A stretch of 19,302 bases of DNA. Origin: UBA5336 sp039034035. Lineage in GTDB: Bacteria; Pseudomonadota; Alphaproteobacteria; Caulobacterales; Hyphomonadaceae. The position numbers were made by a program, and so were the translations under genes. Under the pieces are notes generated by a model, which worked only from the letters and a program-made list of their open reading frames with translations, had not been told where the DNA came from and did not search any database. How positions within the stretch are numbered: the first letter of the stretch is position 1; each line of letters starts with the position of its first letter. Positions 1 through 7,275 of this stretch are shown one piece after another. The DNA lies in assembly GCA_039034035.1 (NCBI GenBank), contig JBCCBN010000041.1:1-19302 (forward strand), read 5' to 3'.

Positions 1-798
1 GTGAACCATTTCCACGCCGCTGGCGGCATGGGCTTCCTGGTCCGCGAACTGATCGAAGCCGGCCTGCTCATTGGCGACGCAACCGGCATCGCCGGCCCCC
101 TGACCGCCTACGCCCAGGAACCCTATCTCGACGGCGACACCCTCGCCTGGCGTGATGCCCCCGCCACCAGCGGCGACCTCGACATCCTCCGCCCCGCCAG
201 TGAAGGCTTCCAGACAGATGGCGGATTACGGCTGATGGACGGTCCCCTCGGGCGCGGCGTCACCAAGGTCTCTGCGGTCAAACCCGAAAACCGCACCGTC
301 ACGGCGCCGGCCCGTGTGTTCGACACCCAGGACGCCCTCAAGGCCGCGCATAAGGCCGGCGAGCTTGACCGCGACGTGGTGGCCGTCGTCCGCTTCCAGG
401 GGCCAGCGGCCAACGGCATGCCGGAGCTACATTCACTATCGCCGGTCCTGGGCGCCCTCCAGGACGCCGGTCACCGCGTGGCACTGGTCACCGATGGCCG
501 CATGTCCGGTGCATCGGGCAAGGTGCCATCCGCGATCCATGTCGGCCCCGAAGCGGCCCAGGGCGGCCCGCTCGCCCGCGTCCGGGATGGCGACATCATT
601 GCGGTCGATTGCGAGGCCGGCACCCTTGATCTGCAAGTCGACCCATCCGAATTCGCCGCCCGTGACCCGGTCCCCTTCCGTCCGAACCAATCCCACATCG
701 GCCTGGGCCGCGAGATGTTCGGGGCGTTTCGTCTGGGCGCCACCCAAACCGAAACGGGTGCCAGCCTGTTTGACTTCCTGATGCCGGGGCCCGCCTGA
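1..798 (+). CDS. edd: 6-phosphogluconate dehydratase, C-terminal part (5' end outside window)
   Basis: Edd dehydrates 6-phosphogluconate to 2-keto-3-deoxy-6-phosphogluconate, the first committed step of the cytosolic Entner-Doudoroff pathway. The visible 265 residues match the C-terminal part of the IlvD/Edd family: the NHFHAAGGMGFLVREL stretch at residues 2-17, a DGRMSGASGKVPSAIHV segment near 165-181, and a closing region with GREMFG. The full protein is usually about 600 residues, so roughly the last 44 percent is here. The iron-sulfur cluster cysteines lie in the missing half. The frame is open from base 1, and the GTG there is an internal codon rather than a proven start. The stop TGA overlaps the glk start by one base, which points to translational coupling. 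Identity is clear from these motifs. Confidence 0.95.
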   Translation: MNHFHAAGGMGFLVRELIEAGLLIGDATGIAGPLTAYAQEPYLDGDTLAWRDAPATSGDLDILRPASEGFQTDGGLRLMDGPLGRGVTKVSAVKPENRTVTAPARVFDTQDALKAAHKAGELDRDVVAVVRFQGPAANGMPELHSLSPVLGALQDAGHRVALVTDGRMSGASGKVPSAIHVGPEAAQGGPLARVRDGDIIAVDCEAGTLDLQVDPSEFAARDPVPFRPNQSHIGLGREMFGAFRLGATQTETGASLFDFLMPGPA

Positions 799-1778
799 TG
801 GATACCGTCCTCGTCGGCGATGTGGGCGGAACAAGCTGCAGGTTTGCCGTTGCCCACCGCAGCGGCGGCGAGATCACGCTCACCGCGTTCGCCAAGTATC
901 AGAACGATGATCACACCCGCTTCTCAGGCGCCTTAAACACCTTCCTCGCAGACCTTGGGACCGAGGCGCCCCAGGGCCAACCGCCAACAACCGCGCTCTT
1001 CGCCCTTGCCGGGCCGCTGCAAGAGGATGGCTCGGTCACCCTCACCAATCGCGATTGGCCCACAATCCACCCAGACGACCTCAAGTCCCGCACCGGCCTC
1101 GCCCGGGTCACGCTCGTCAATGACTTCGCCGCCATGGCCCGCGCCGTGCCGGAAATGCCGCCCGCCGCATTCGAGACAATCCTTCCCGGCACGCCCAAGC
1201 CCAGCGCACCGATCCTCGTGACCGGTCCCGGCACCGGCTTCGGCGTCTCTACCCTGATCACAGAGCGCGATGGCCGCTACCGGGTCATGACAGGGGAAGG
1301 CGGGCACGCCGCCTATGCCGCCCACACCCCACGCGAAGCCGAGATCGCCGCCTGCCTTGCCGCCGAACACGGGTTCATCTCCACCGAAGCTGTGGTGTCC
1401 GGCGCCTGGCTCCAGCCCGTCTTCGACATCGTCTCCGACCTGCATGGCCGTGCCCGCGCCAATTTGCCCGCCGCCGACATCCTGGCCCGCGCCGATGCTG
1501 GCGACCCGGTCTGCGTCGAAGTCTGCGAATTGCGCGGCCGCGCGATCATGGGCGCAGCGGGCGATGCTGCCCTCATCACCGGCGCACAGGGCGGGGTCGT
1601 GCTGACGGGCGGCGTGGCCGAGCGCATGGGCAAATGGCTCCGTTCAGCTGATGCTGAAATCCGCTTCCGCGGCCGCGGCGCCCGCACACCCTGGATGGCG
1701 CCGATCCCCGTCAGCGTCCTGCACGCAGACGAGGCCCCTCTCACCGGCGCAGCCGCCCTAGCTTTCGATTTGGCGTAG
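798..1778 (+). CDS. glk: Glucokinase (Glk family)
   Basis: Glucokinase phosphorylates glucose with ATP to glucose 6-phosphate, feeding the Entner-Doudoroff route in the cytosol. The 326 residues match the E. coli Glk type, which is about 320 long, rather than the ROK type. Seen motifs are the phosphate-binding GDVGGT at 7-12, the sugar-site LVNDF at 106-110 with the catalytic Asp, GPGTGFG at 143-149, and GEGGH at 166-170. There is no signal peptide. The ATG overlaps the edd stop (TGATG), so the two are almost certainly one operon; zwf and pgl often lie upstream in relatives but would be outside this window. The gene ends 45 bp from the convergent mipZ stop with no obvious terminator between them. 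Confidence 0.95.
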   Translation: MDTVLVGDVGGTSCRFAVAHRSGGEITLTAFAKYQNDDHTRFSGALNTFLADLGTEAPQGQPPTTALFALAGPLQEDGSVTLTNRDWPTIHPDDLKSRTGLARVTLVNDFAAMARAVPEMPPAAFETILPGTPKPSAPILVTGPGTGFGVSTLITERDGRYRVMTGEGGHAAYAAHTPREAEIAACLAAEHGFISTEAVVSGAWLQPVFDIVSDLHGRARANLPAADILARADAGDPVCVEVCELRGRAIMGAAGDAALITGAQGGVVLTGGVAERMGKWLRSADAEIRFRGRGARTPWMAPIPVSVLHADEAPLTGAAALAFDLA

Positions 1779-1823
1779 GTTACCTTCGCGTCGATGGGCG
1801 CCAGCACGGCATGCAGGGCGCGA

Positions 1824-2729
1824 TCAGAACGCGATATCGCGGCCTTCAAACTCCGGCAATTGCAGGATTATCAGCAAGTCGCGAAGCTCCTGCCGCGCCG
1901 CCACATGGCTCATCGTGAACGAAATGTTCGAGCCCTTTTCGCTGAGGTCGAGCAGCGTCAGCCCGGCGGGAAACAGTTCGCGATAGATCACCCGCTCCGA
2001 AAGACCCGGCGCCATCCGGAAGCCGATGCGCTTGGCCAGGTTCTGCAACGCCTCGCCCACCTTCTGCTTGTTCCGCGCCTCCAGCGGCGACATGCGGTTG
2101 CGCATGACGATCCAGTCGATCGGCTGCCGGCTCGTCTGGGCCTTCTTTTTCCGGCAGTTCCAGACCATCTCCGAATAGAAGCTCGGACGGATCACCTCCA
2201 GCGTCTGCGGGTTCACGTCGCCCAGAAGATCGAAATCGACGAAGCTGTCATTCAGCGGCGTGATCAGCGTGTCGGCATGCATATGGGCAAGACGTGACAG
2301 GTGCGTGTCCCCCCCCGGCGCATCGATCAGCACGAAATTGCAAGTCTGGCGCAAACGCTGGATCGCATCTTCCAGCCGCCGCGTCTCTTCGCTCTCGGCC
2401 TTGTCCAGGTCGCGCTGGGTAGACGCATCAACCCGGATTATCTCCGGCATCGGCAGGCGCGCGCCCGTGGACTTGATCCACCGAAGGCGGTTCTCATTGT
2501 ATCGGGTCAGGCTGCGCTGGCGAACATCCAGGTCGACGATGCCGACCCGACCTCCCATGCGCATCAGCCCGACGCACAAATGCATGGCCACGGTAGACTT
2601 GCCAGCCCCGCCCTTCTCGTTCCCAACAACGATCACACGGCCGTTCTTGGGGCCGCCCCCATCGGCAGCGTCGGTCATTTCCACGGTATGCAGGCCGTCA
2701 GCGGGCAAACCTTCCTCCATAGACGCCAT
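1824..2729 (-). CDS. mipZ: MipZ, ParA-family ATPase positioning the division plane
   Basis: In Caulobacter MipZ forms an ATP-dependent gradient from ParB at the poles and blocks FtsZ assembly there, placing division at midcell. The sequence shows the deviant Walker A KGGAGKST (39-46), the DLDVRQRSLTRY block after it (67-78), Walker B FVLIDAPGGD (132-141) and the MipZ-type stretches NDSFVDFDLLG and ERVIYRELFPAGLTLLDL. This pattern identifies MipZ rather than plasmid ParA or MinD. The start is uncertain. The first ATG (2729) has no good ribosome site. A TTG at 2706-2708 sits 5 nt behind GGAGG, and an ATG at 2678 would give a protein closer to the Caulobacter length, where the conserved core starts at about residue 5. 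The 160-residue gene upstream is only 35 bp away, so both probably share a transcript. Confidence 0.92.
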   Translation of the reverse strand: MASMEEGLPADGLHTVEMTDAADGGGPKNGRVIVVGNEKGGAGKSTVAMHLCVGLMRMGGRVGIVDLDVRQRSLTRYNENRLRWIKSTGARLPMPEIIRVDASTQRDLDKAESEETRRLEDAIQRLRQTCNFVLIDAPGGDTHLSRLAHMHADTLITPLNDSFVDFDLLGDVNPQTLEVIRPSFYSEMVWNCRKKKAQTSRQPIDWIVMRNRMSPLEARNKQKVGEALQNLAKRIGFRMAPGLSERVIYRELFPAGLTLLDLSEKGSNISFTMSHVAARQELRDLLIILQLPEFEGRDIAF

Positions 2730-2764
2730 CTAATCGAGCGCCATGGCAAAGGCCAGGGCTTCGC

Positions 2765-3247
2765 TCAGGCGGCGAGTCGATCGTCCGTGAACGGGTTGTC
2801 GAAAACGGACAAGCGCGGAGGATGATCGGATTCCTCGAAAAGGAAGATAGCTTCGCCGGAAATATATGGCTCGTCCGTGTCGATCCGCGGCATCGCCTCG
2901 CCATCGAACAGAAACGCGTCACCGCCCAGAATGACCGGAACATCGACAGCATTCACCGGCACGGCCACATCGCAGCTCGCCTGCGCCATGTCAGCCAACA
3001 GTTCCCGCAACACGTCAAGTGAGCCAGATACCCTGTTCAACTCGCGCGACAGGCTCTCGACAAAGGGCGACAGGGGCGTCACCTGATCCCCGAACATCCA
3101 GTCATCCACCGTGTCACGCCCTAGCGGTGCATCATGGGCCAGGCGGATCGGTTCGGGATCGAGGCGGCTGTAGGCGCGTGGCTCACCAAGACGAAGCTGG
3201 CTGAGCAAGACGGCGCGTTTCACGGCTTGAAGGAAGCTGTAAACCAT
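2765..3247 (-). CDS. Unrecognised acidic protein encoded directly upstream of mipZ
   Basis: I do not recognise this 160-residue protein. It begins with a basic, possibly helical segment (residues 1-20), continues with a Pro- and Asp-containing stretch, has a likely helix around 66-90 with heptad-like leucines (SLSRELNRVSGSLDVLRELL), and ends in an acidic, low-complexity tail with PRIDTDEPYISGE and DNPFTDDR. No signal peptide or membrane helix is evident. The start is well supported: GGGGAGGG lies about 8 nt before the ATG. Codon use resembles the neighbours, so it looks like a real gene. It is divergent from panC across 57 bp and lies 35 bp before mipZ, suggesting co-transcription and perhaps a role linked to division or segregation. 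That role is inferred only from position. Confidence 0.75.
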   Translation of the reverse strand: MVYSFLQAVKRAVLLSQLRLGEPRAYSRLDPEPIRLAHDAPLGRDTVDDWMFGDQVTPLSPFVESLSRELNRVSGSLDVLRELLADMAQASCDVAVPVNAVDVPVILGGDAFLFDGEAMPRIDTDEPYISGEAIFLFEESDHPPRLSVFDNPFTDDRLAA

Positions 3248-3304
3248 GCGTAACCCTCCCCGGTTCCGGTTAATGGAAGCTTTAAATTACCTCATTCGCG
3301 GATA

Positions 3305-4192
3305 ATGCCAATGCCCCAGAAACGCTTATTGGTTGAGCGCTCTCGCGCCTCAATAGTGGCCCGTAGTGCGCTGTACTCACAGGAGAAAAAGACGATTGGA
3401 TTCGTCCCGACCATGGGGGCATTACACAATGGTCATCTATCGCTTATTCGCCTGGCGCGGGAACGGTGCGATGTCGTGTTCGCGTCAGTCTTCGTAAATC
3501 CCACCCAATTCGCCCCCGGAGAGGATTTCAGCGCCTATCCGAGAGACGAGGCCGCCGACCTTGCCAAGCTCGAAGCCGCCGGTTGCGACGTCGCCTACTG
3601 CCCAGACGCCAGCGAAATGTACCCCCAAGGATCGGTCACAGACGTCCGTGTCCCCGGCCTGTCCGACGTCCTCGATGGCGTCTACCGGCCCCACTTCTTC
3701 TACGGTGTGACCACGGTCGTCGCCCGCCTCTTCCTCCATGTCCGGCCAGACGTGGCCGTATTCGGCGAAAAGGACTTCCAGCAGCTCCAGATCATCCGCC
3801 GCATGGTCAGGGACCTAGGGTTCCCCGTCCAAATCATCGGCGCCCCCACCGTGCGCGACGGCGACGGCCTCGCCCAGTCATCCCGTAACCTCTACCTGTC
3901 GCCAGACGAGCGCCGACGCGCCGGCGCCCTGCAGGCGGCCCTCCACCGGGCACGCTCCCGAATCCTGGCAGGCACAGCCATCGCCGACGCGCTCGCCGAA
4001 GCCCGGCGCCTGCTCACTTCCGCCAGCTTCACCCAAGTCGATTATGTCGACGCGGTCGCCTCTGACACCCTCCAGCCCTTACCAGACACCCGCAGCGATT
4101 GGCCAGCCGAAACCCGCATCCTCGGCGCCGCCTGGCTCGGCAAGACACGCCTCATCGACAATCTCCCGCTCACCCCCGTTGCCGGACCCTGA
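3305..4192 (+). CDS. panC: Pantothenate synthetase
   Basis: PanC condenses pantoate with beta-alanine using ATP to make pantothenate, the coenzyme A precursor, in the cytosol. The 295 residues match the usual family length of about 280-295. Visible motifs are PTMGALHNGH (35-44, the nucleotide-binding HxGH), FVNPTQF (63-69), FGEKDFQQ (153-160) and SSRNLYLS (192-199), where the family KMSKS-like element lies. panB is not adjacent in this window. The start ATG has no clear ribosome site; a second ATG two codons later is equally possible. The first 50 or so codons contain several TTA, CTA, ATA and AGT codons that are rare in the rest of the gene. It is divergent from the mipZ-linked gene and convergent with the DUF1489 gene. 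Confidence 0.95.
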   Translation: MPMPQKRLLVERSRASIVARSALYSQEKKTIGFVPTMGALHNGHLSLIRLARERCDVVFASVFVNPTQFAPGEDFSAYPRDEAADLAKLEAAGCDVAYCPDASEMYPQGSVTDVRVPGLSDVLDGVYRPHFFYGVTTVVARLFLHVRPDVAVFGEKDFQQLQIIRRMVRDLGFPVQIIGAPTVRDGDGLAQSSRNLYLSPDERRRAGALQAALHRARSRILAGTAIADALAEARRLLTSASFTQVDYVDAVASDTLQPLPDTRSDWPAETRILGAAWLGKTRLIDNLPLTPVAGP

Positions 4193-4213
4193 CCCCGCCC
4201 CCGCGCACCTCCG

Positions 4214-4229
4214 TTCGGGCTCACCCGAA
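4214..4229. terminator. Small stem-loop between convergent panC and DUF1489 genes
   Basis: TTCGGG (4214-4219) and CCCGAA (4224-4229) form a perfect 6-bp stem with a CTCA loop. It lies in the 39-bp gap between two convergent stop codons, where a bidirectional terminator would be expected. No T-run follows on either strand, so termination activity is only a guess. Confidence 0.35.
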
Positions 4230-4231
4230 GC

Positions 4232-4657
4232 CTACCACACCATCGCCTGCTTCAGCGCTTCGCCCAGCTCGTCCGGCACGTTCGCCGCCTGCCCCATTGG
4301 CAGATCGCCCGGCGCATCGCCCGGCTTCAGATAGCGCCACCCCTGAAACGCCTTCTTCGGCTGCCGCTCGGTCAGCACCAGTTCCGGACTGAACACCAGC
4401 TCACACAGCCGCCGCCCATCATCAGCGGTAACAATCCGCACATCATGGATCTCCTGGCGCACCCGGATCACGTTCCGGATCACCCAATAGATCGAACCGC
4501 CATCCTTCAATTCATCGGCCCGTTTCGGCGCCATTCGTGTGTGGTGCACCGGCTTGGGATAGGTCTTCATCAAGCGGGTCTGCCAGGCGACGAGATCGTC
4601 GACATCATCGGCACCCACGCAAAGTTTCACCATGTGAATCGGCATGCGCTCGACCAT
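4232..4657 (-). CDS. DUF1489 family protein
   Basis: This 141-residue cytosolic protein matches the DUF1489 family, which is widespread in alphaproteobacteria and has no established function. Recognisable blocks are HMVKLCVGADDVDDL near the start, TRMAPKRADEL in the middle, GGSIYWVIRNVIRVRQ and the C-terminal GWRYL. GGAAG lies about 6 nt before the chosen ATG. A second ATG at residue 5 would also work. It is the last gene of the minus-strand run from dacA, 28 bp behind the unrecognised exported protein, and converges with panC. I assign no biochemical role. Confidence 0.85.
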   Translation of the reverse strand: MVERMPIHMVKLCVGADDVDDLVAWQTRLMKTYPKPVHHTRMAPKRADELKDGGSIYWVIRNVIRVRQEIHDVRIVTADDGRRLCELVFSPELVLTERQPKKAFQGWRYLKPGDAPGDLPMGQAANVPDELGEALKQAMVW

Positions 4658-4685
4658 AAAACGCTTCCGCTAGGGGTCAAAGCGC

Positions 4686-5441
4686 CTACTGGTCACCCCC
4701 GGGCCGAGCCGCCGGAACGGCTGCCGAAACCTGCGCCGGCGCCTGCAGCGTCCGGTGGAAGAAATCGCGCTCAGCCGCCCGGCTGGAAAAGAACAGGTCC
4801 ACCTCTATCAGGCGCGCTTCATAGCGCCGGTCAAAACGCCGAAACCCATACCGCGCTGACAGGTCCACCGCGAACGCCGACACATAACTCACCCCATAAT
4901 CGGGATCGGTATCCAGCAGGTAGGTCTGTTGGAACCGCGTCAGCTGCCCTCCGCTCGGCCCGCGCACCGGATCGGTCAGCTCATGGTCAATCCGCAGGAA
5001 CCGCTCGGTCATCGGGTCGATCCACGCCGTTGCCGCCAGGCGTTCCGCCGCCCATTCATCAAGCGCGTCATCATCGTTGGGCGACAACTGGTGCGCATAC
5101 CGGATGCGCCACGCCTGTCCCAGCACTTCCGCCGCCTCTGTGTCAGATACGCTCGCCCGCAAATCGTCAGGGAACAGCCAGCTATCTGGCGCCGCATCGC
5201 CCGACCAGTTCCGCGCCACATCATCCAGCGCCTCATCCTTGCCCCGGCTCGAAACCAGCGACCAGCGATCACCCACCGGCAACCGCGGATCAAAGCTGAA
5301 CACCCGGCGCGCACTCTCGCTCGTCAATTCCACCGTAAACGCCGCCCGTAGCGTCTTGGGCGCTTCCGTCGCCGTCAGCGCCTCGCCCAACAGGCCATCA
5401 TCGGCCGATACAATGAAGGTCAGGATCAATGCGCCCAGCAT
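4686..5441 (-). CDS. Unrecognised protein with likely N-terminal signal peptide
   Basis: I do not recognise this protein of about 251 residues. It starts with a short hydrophobic segment, MLGALILTFIVSADD, that looks like a signal peptide or anchor. Two blocks follow: an early region with FSFDPRLPVGDRWSLV, and a region near 185-225 with the pattern DYGVSYVSAFAVDLSARYGF and EVDLFFSS. An upstream GTG at 5465 keeps the frame, but GGAG placed 9 nt before the ATG at 5439-5441 favours the shorter start. It lies 112 bp downstream of tatC and 28 bp before the DUF1489 gene on the same strand. It probably belongs to the same transcript and is likely periplasmic. Codon use is like the neighbours. Confidence 0.75.
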   Translation of the reverse strand: MLGALILTFIVSADDGLLGEALTATEAPKTLRAAFTVELTSESARRVFSFDPRLPVGDRWSLVSSRGKDEALDDVARNWSGDAAPDSWLFPDDLRASVSDTEAAEVLGQAWRIRYAHQLSPNDDDALDEWAAERLAATAWIDPMTERFLRIDHELTDPVRGPSGGQLTRFQQTYLLDTDPDYGVSYVSAFAVDLSARYGFRRFDRRYEARLIEVDLFFSSRAAERDFFHRTLQAPAQVSAAVPAARPGGDQ

Positions 5442-5553
5442 GGCCAACAGCTCCGTTTCTGTCACCGCTGTCGTGAACAGGAAGTTAGGTCACACTATGG
5501 CGCAGGGATGGACAGGGGCTGAACAGAGCCGTCGCCTCCCGCAAGACGGTCCG

Positions 5554-6366
5554 CTATTCGGCTGCCGCTTCCTTACGGTCCTGCTCGCGCTCCATCATTT
5601 TCACCAGCCAGATGCTCGCCTCATACAGCGTGTACACCGGTACAGTCAGCAGCACCTGGCTGATCACGTCCGGCGGCGTGAAGAAGGCCGCAAATGCCAG
5701 AATGCCCACCAGCGCATATTTCCGCCCCGCCTTCAGCGTGTCCGAACCCACGATCCCCGCCTTTCCGAGCAGGGTGAGGATCACCGGCAATTGGAACGAC
5801 AGGCCAAACGCCAGCATCAGCGCCATCACCAGCGACAGATATTCCGAAACCCGCGGCAGCAGCGTAATCGCCGCCACCGACGAATCGATCTGCTCCTGCG
5901 ACAGGGAAAACCGCGCCACCATGGGCATCATCACGAAATAGACGAACGCCGCCCCTGCCGAAAACAAGACCGGCGCCGCCACCAGAAATGGCACCAACGC
6001 CCCGCGCTCATTCTTGTAGAGGCCCGGCGCTACAAACGCGTAAACCTGGTAGGCAATGTAGGGAAACGCGATGAACACGCCAGCGAACAGGGCCAGCTTC
6101 AGCTTGGCAAAGAAGAACTCCAGCGGCCCGGTATAGATAAGCTCCAATTGCGCGCCTTCTCTCGCCGCTTCGGCCACATCGGCAAATGGCTGCAGCAAGA
6201 CATTGTAGATCGGCACAGCGAACCCGAAACACAGGCCGGCACAGACCGCGAGCGCGAGGATCGCATAGATCAGCCGCTTGCGAAGCTCGGTCAGGTGCTC
6301 AAGCAGCGGGGCTTCGCTGCTCTCTACCGCGTCATCATCGTCCTCGATGGCAGCCTTGTCGGTCAC
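5554..6366 (-). CDS. tatC: Twin-arginine translocase subunit TatC
   Basis: TatC is the multispanning inner-membrane receptor that, with TatB, binds twin-arginine signal peptides of folded proteins. The 270 residues show the conserved cytoplasmic LLEHLTELRKRL (21-32), the first membrane segment (about 32-54), the periplasmic loop with TGPLEFFFAKLK (79-90), FPYIAYQVYAFVAPGLYKNER (101-121), and further hydrophobic segments giving the usual six spans. The N-terminus has an acidic run (EDDDDAVESSE, 8-18), and the C-terminus is charged. The start codon is GTG at 6364-6366, overlapping the tatB stop by 4 bp (GTGA), so translation is probably coupled. The gene order tatA-tatB-tatC is standard. Confidence 0.96.
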   Translation of the reverse strand: MTDKAAIEDDDDAVESSEAPLLEHLTELRKRLIYAILALAVCAGLCFGFAVPIYNVLLQPFADVAEAAREGAQLELIYTGPLEFFFAKLKLALFAGVFIAFPYIAYQVYAFVAPGLYKNERGALVPFLVAAPVLFSAGAAFVYFVMMPMVARFSLSQEQIDSSVAAITLLPRVSEYLSLVMALMLAFGLSFQLPVILTLLGKAGIVGSDTLKAGRKYALVGILAFAAFFTPPDVISQVLLTVPVYTLYEASIWLVKMMEREQDRKEAAAE

Positions 6367-6833
6367 GCCGCCGTGCCCTTGGCTTGCGGATCGGCTGCGG
6401 GCGTCGCGGTCGGCTCAACCGCAGAGGCCGCCGGCTTCGGGCCGGGCTTGACCGCATCCGCCGCGCCACCTCCCGCCTTCGGCATCCCAGCCTTCGCTGT
6501 CCCCGTCTTGTCACCTCCCGGCGCGCCGGCCTCCGCTGCGGGGTCCCGCATCACTTCAGCATTCACCTCGCGCTCAAACGCAGCCATGTCCGCCTGCGCC
6601 TCGCTCAGCATGTTTGTCTGCTTGAGATCCTCAATCTCTTTCCGCAAATCATCGAGTTCGGTTTGCCGGGCGATGTCATCGAATGCCGCCTGGAACTCTC
6701 GCGCCGCCGCTCGCCCTTTGGCGACCATCTGACCGATCTTGCGCATCATCACCGGTAGGTCCTTCGGGCCCACGATGATCAGCGCCGCCACGGCCAGCAG
6801 CAGGAACTCAGAAAATCCGAACTGGGGCAGCAT
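6363..6833 (-). CDS. tatB: Sec-independent translocase subunit TatB
   Basis: TatB partners TatC in recognising twin-arginine substrates at the inner membrane. The product is 156 residues with one short N-terminal membrane helix (FSEFLLLAVAALIIVG), the hinge GPKDLP, an amphipathic helix (about 25-60), a coiled region with DDLRKEIEDLKQ, and a long Ala/Pro/Lys-rich tail. Two ATGs are available. AGGAGG lies 7 nt before the second (6831-6833) but only 1 nt before the first, so the second is chosen; it also gives the typical short TatB N-terminus. The stop overlaps the tatC start. The low-complexity C-terminal third is typical of alphaproteobacterial TatB. Confidence 0.94.
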   Translation of the reverse strand: MLPQFGFSEFLLLAVAALIIVGPKDLPVMMRKIGQMVAKGRAAAREFQAAFDDIARQTELDDLRKEIEDLKQTNMLSEAQADMAAFEREVNAEVMRDPAAEAGAPGGDKTGTAKAGMPKAGGGAADAVKPGPKPAASAVEPTATPAADPQAKGTAA

Positions 6834-6896
6834 CGGCATGCCTCCTGGTGGCGACCGGGAACCGTTCAGGCGCCCAGACCGCGCGCGCCGAGCGCT

Positions 6897-7112
6897 CTAG
6901 GAGCTCGACTTGGCCTCTTCCTTCTGAGGCGTGACATTGACGAGGTCATCATCCTCCACGGCCTTGCCATCTTCATCCTTCAGGCCCTGGCGAAAACTGC
7001 GCACACCCTTGGCCATGTCGCCCATGATGGAAGAAATACGGCCACGTCCGCCGAACAGCAGCAGCGCGACAACAACGAGCAGCACGAGCTGCATGGGACC
7101 AACTGAACCCAT
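6897..7112 (-). CDS. tatA: Sec-independent translocase subunit TatA
   Basis: TatA oligomers form or weaken the membrane path for folded Tat substrates. The 71-residue protein has a single membrane helix (about 6-20, VGPMQLVLLVVVALLLFGG), the FGG hinge, an amphipathic helix (GDMAKGVRSFRQGL) and an acidic-then-Ser tail. An in-frame ATG lies nine codons upstream, but AGGAGG is placed 7 nt before the ATG at 7110-7112, which decides the start. It is the first gene of tatABC, 63 bp before tatB, and 163 bp behind dacA on the same strand. That gap holds a dyad at 7198-7230. Confidence 0.95.
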   Translation of the reverse strand: MGSVGPMQLVLLVVVALLLFGGRGRISSIMGDMAKGVRSFRQGLKDEDGKAVEDDDLVNVTPQKEEAKSSS

Positions 7113-7197
7113 AGGGGCCTCCTGAAAACTGGTTCCCATAGAATAGGGTGTGGGCGGCGTCGGGTAAACGCCTCATCGCGGCGCAGGCCCCTCGATT

Positions 7198-7230
7198 GCC
7201 TATAATTACGGCAAGGTTCCGTAATCAGGC
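7198..7230. other. Inverted repeat between dacA and tatA
   Basis: ATTACGG (7205-7211) and CCGTAAT (7219-7225) are perfectly complementary around a 7-nt centre, and GCCT/AGGC extend the stem across a 3x1 internal loop. It lies downstream of dacA and about 90 bp before the tatA start, in minus-strand orientation. It could be a weak terminator for dacA or an operator for tatABC. No T-run follows. Confidence 0.4.
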
Positions 7231-7275
7231 CCAGCGCTCACCCGGTCTGGCCGCCCGTCGGCGAGATCGCCAGTC

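Noticed and set aside
5077..6732. 551-codon plus-strand frame across tatC, tatB and the exported protein gene
   Set aside because: Low-complexity Arg/His/Gln translation with no domain, antisense to clear tat genes.
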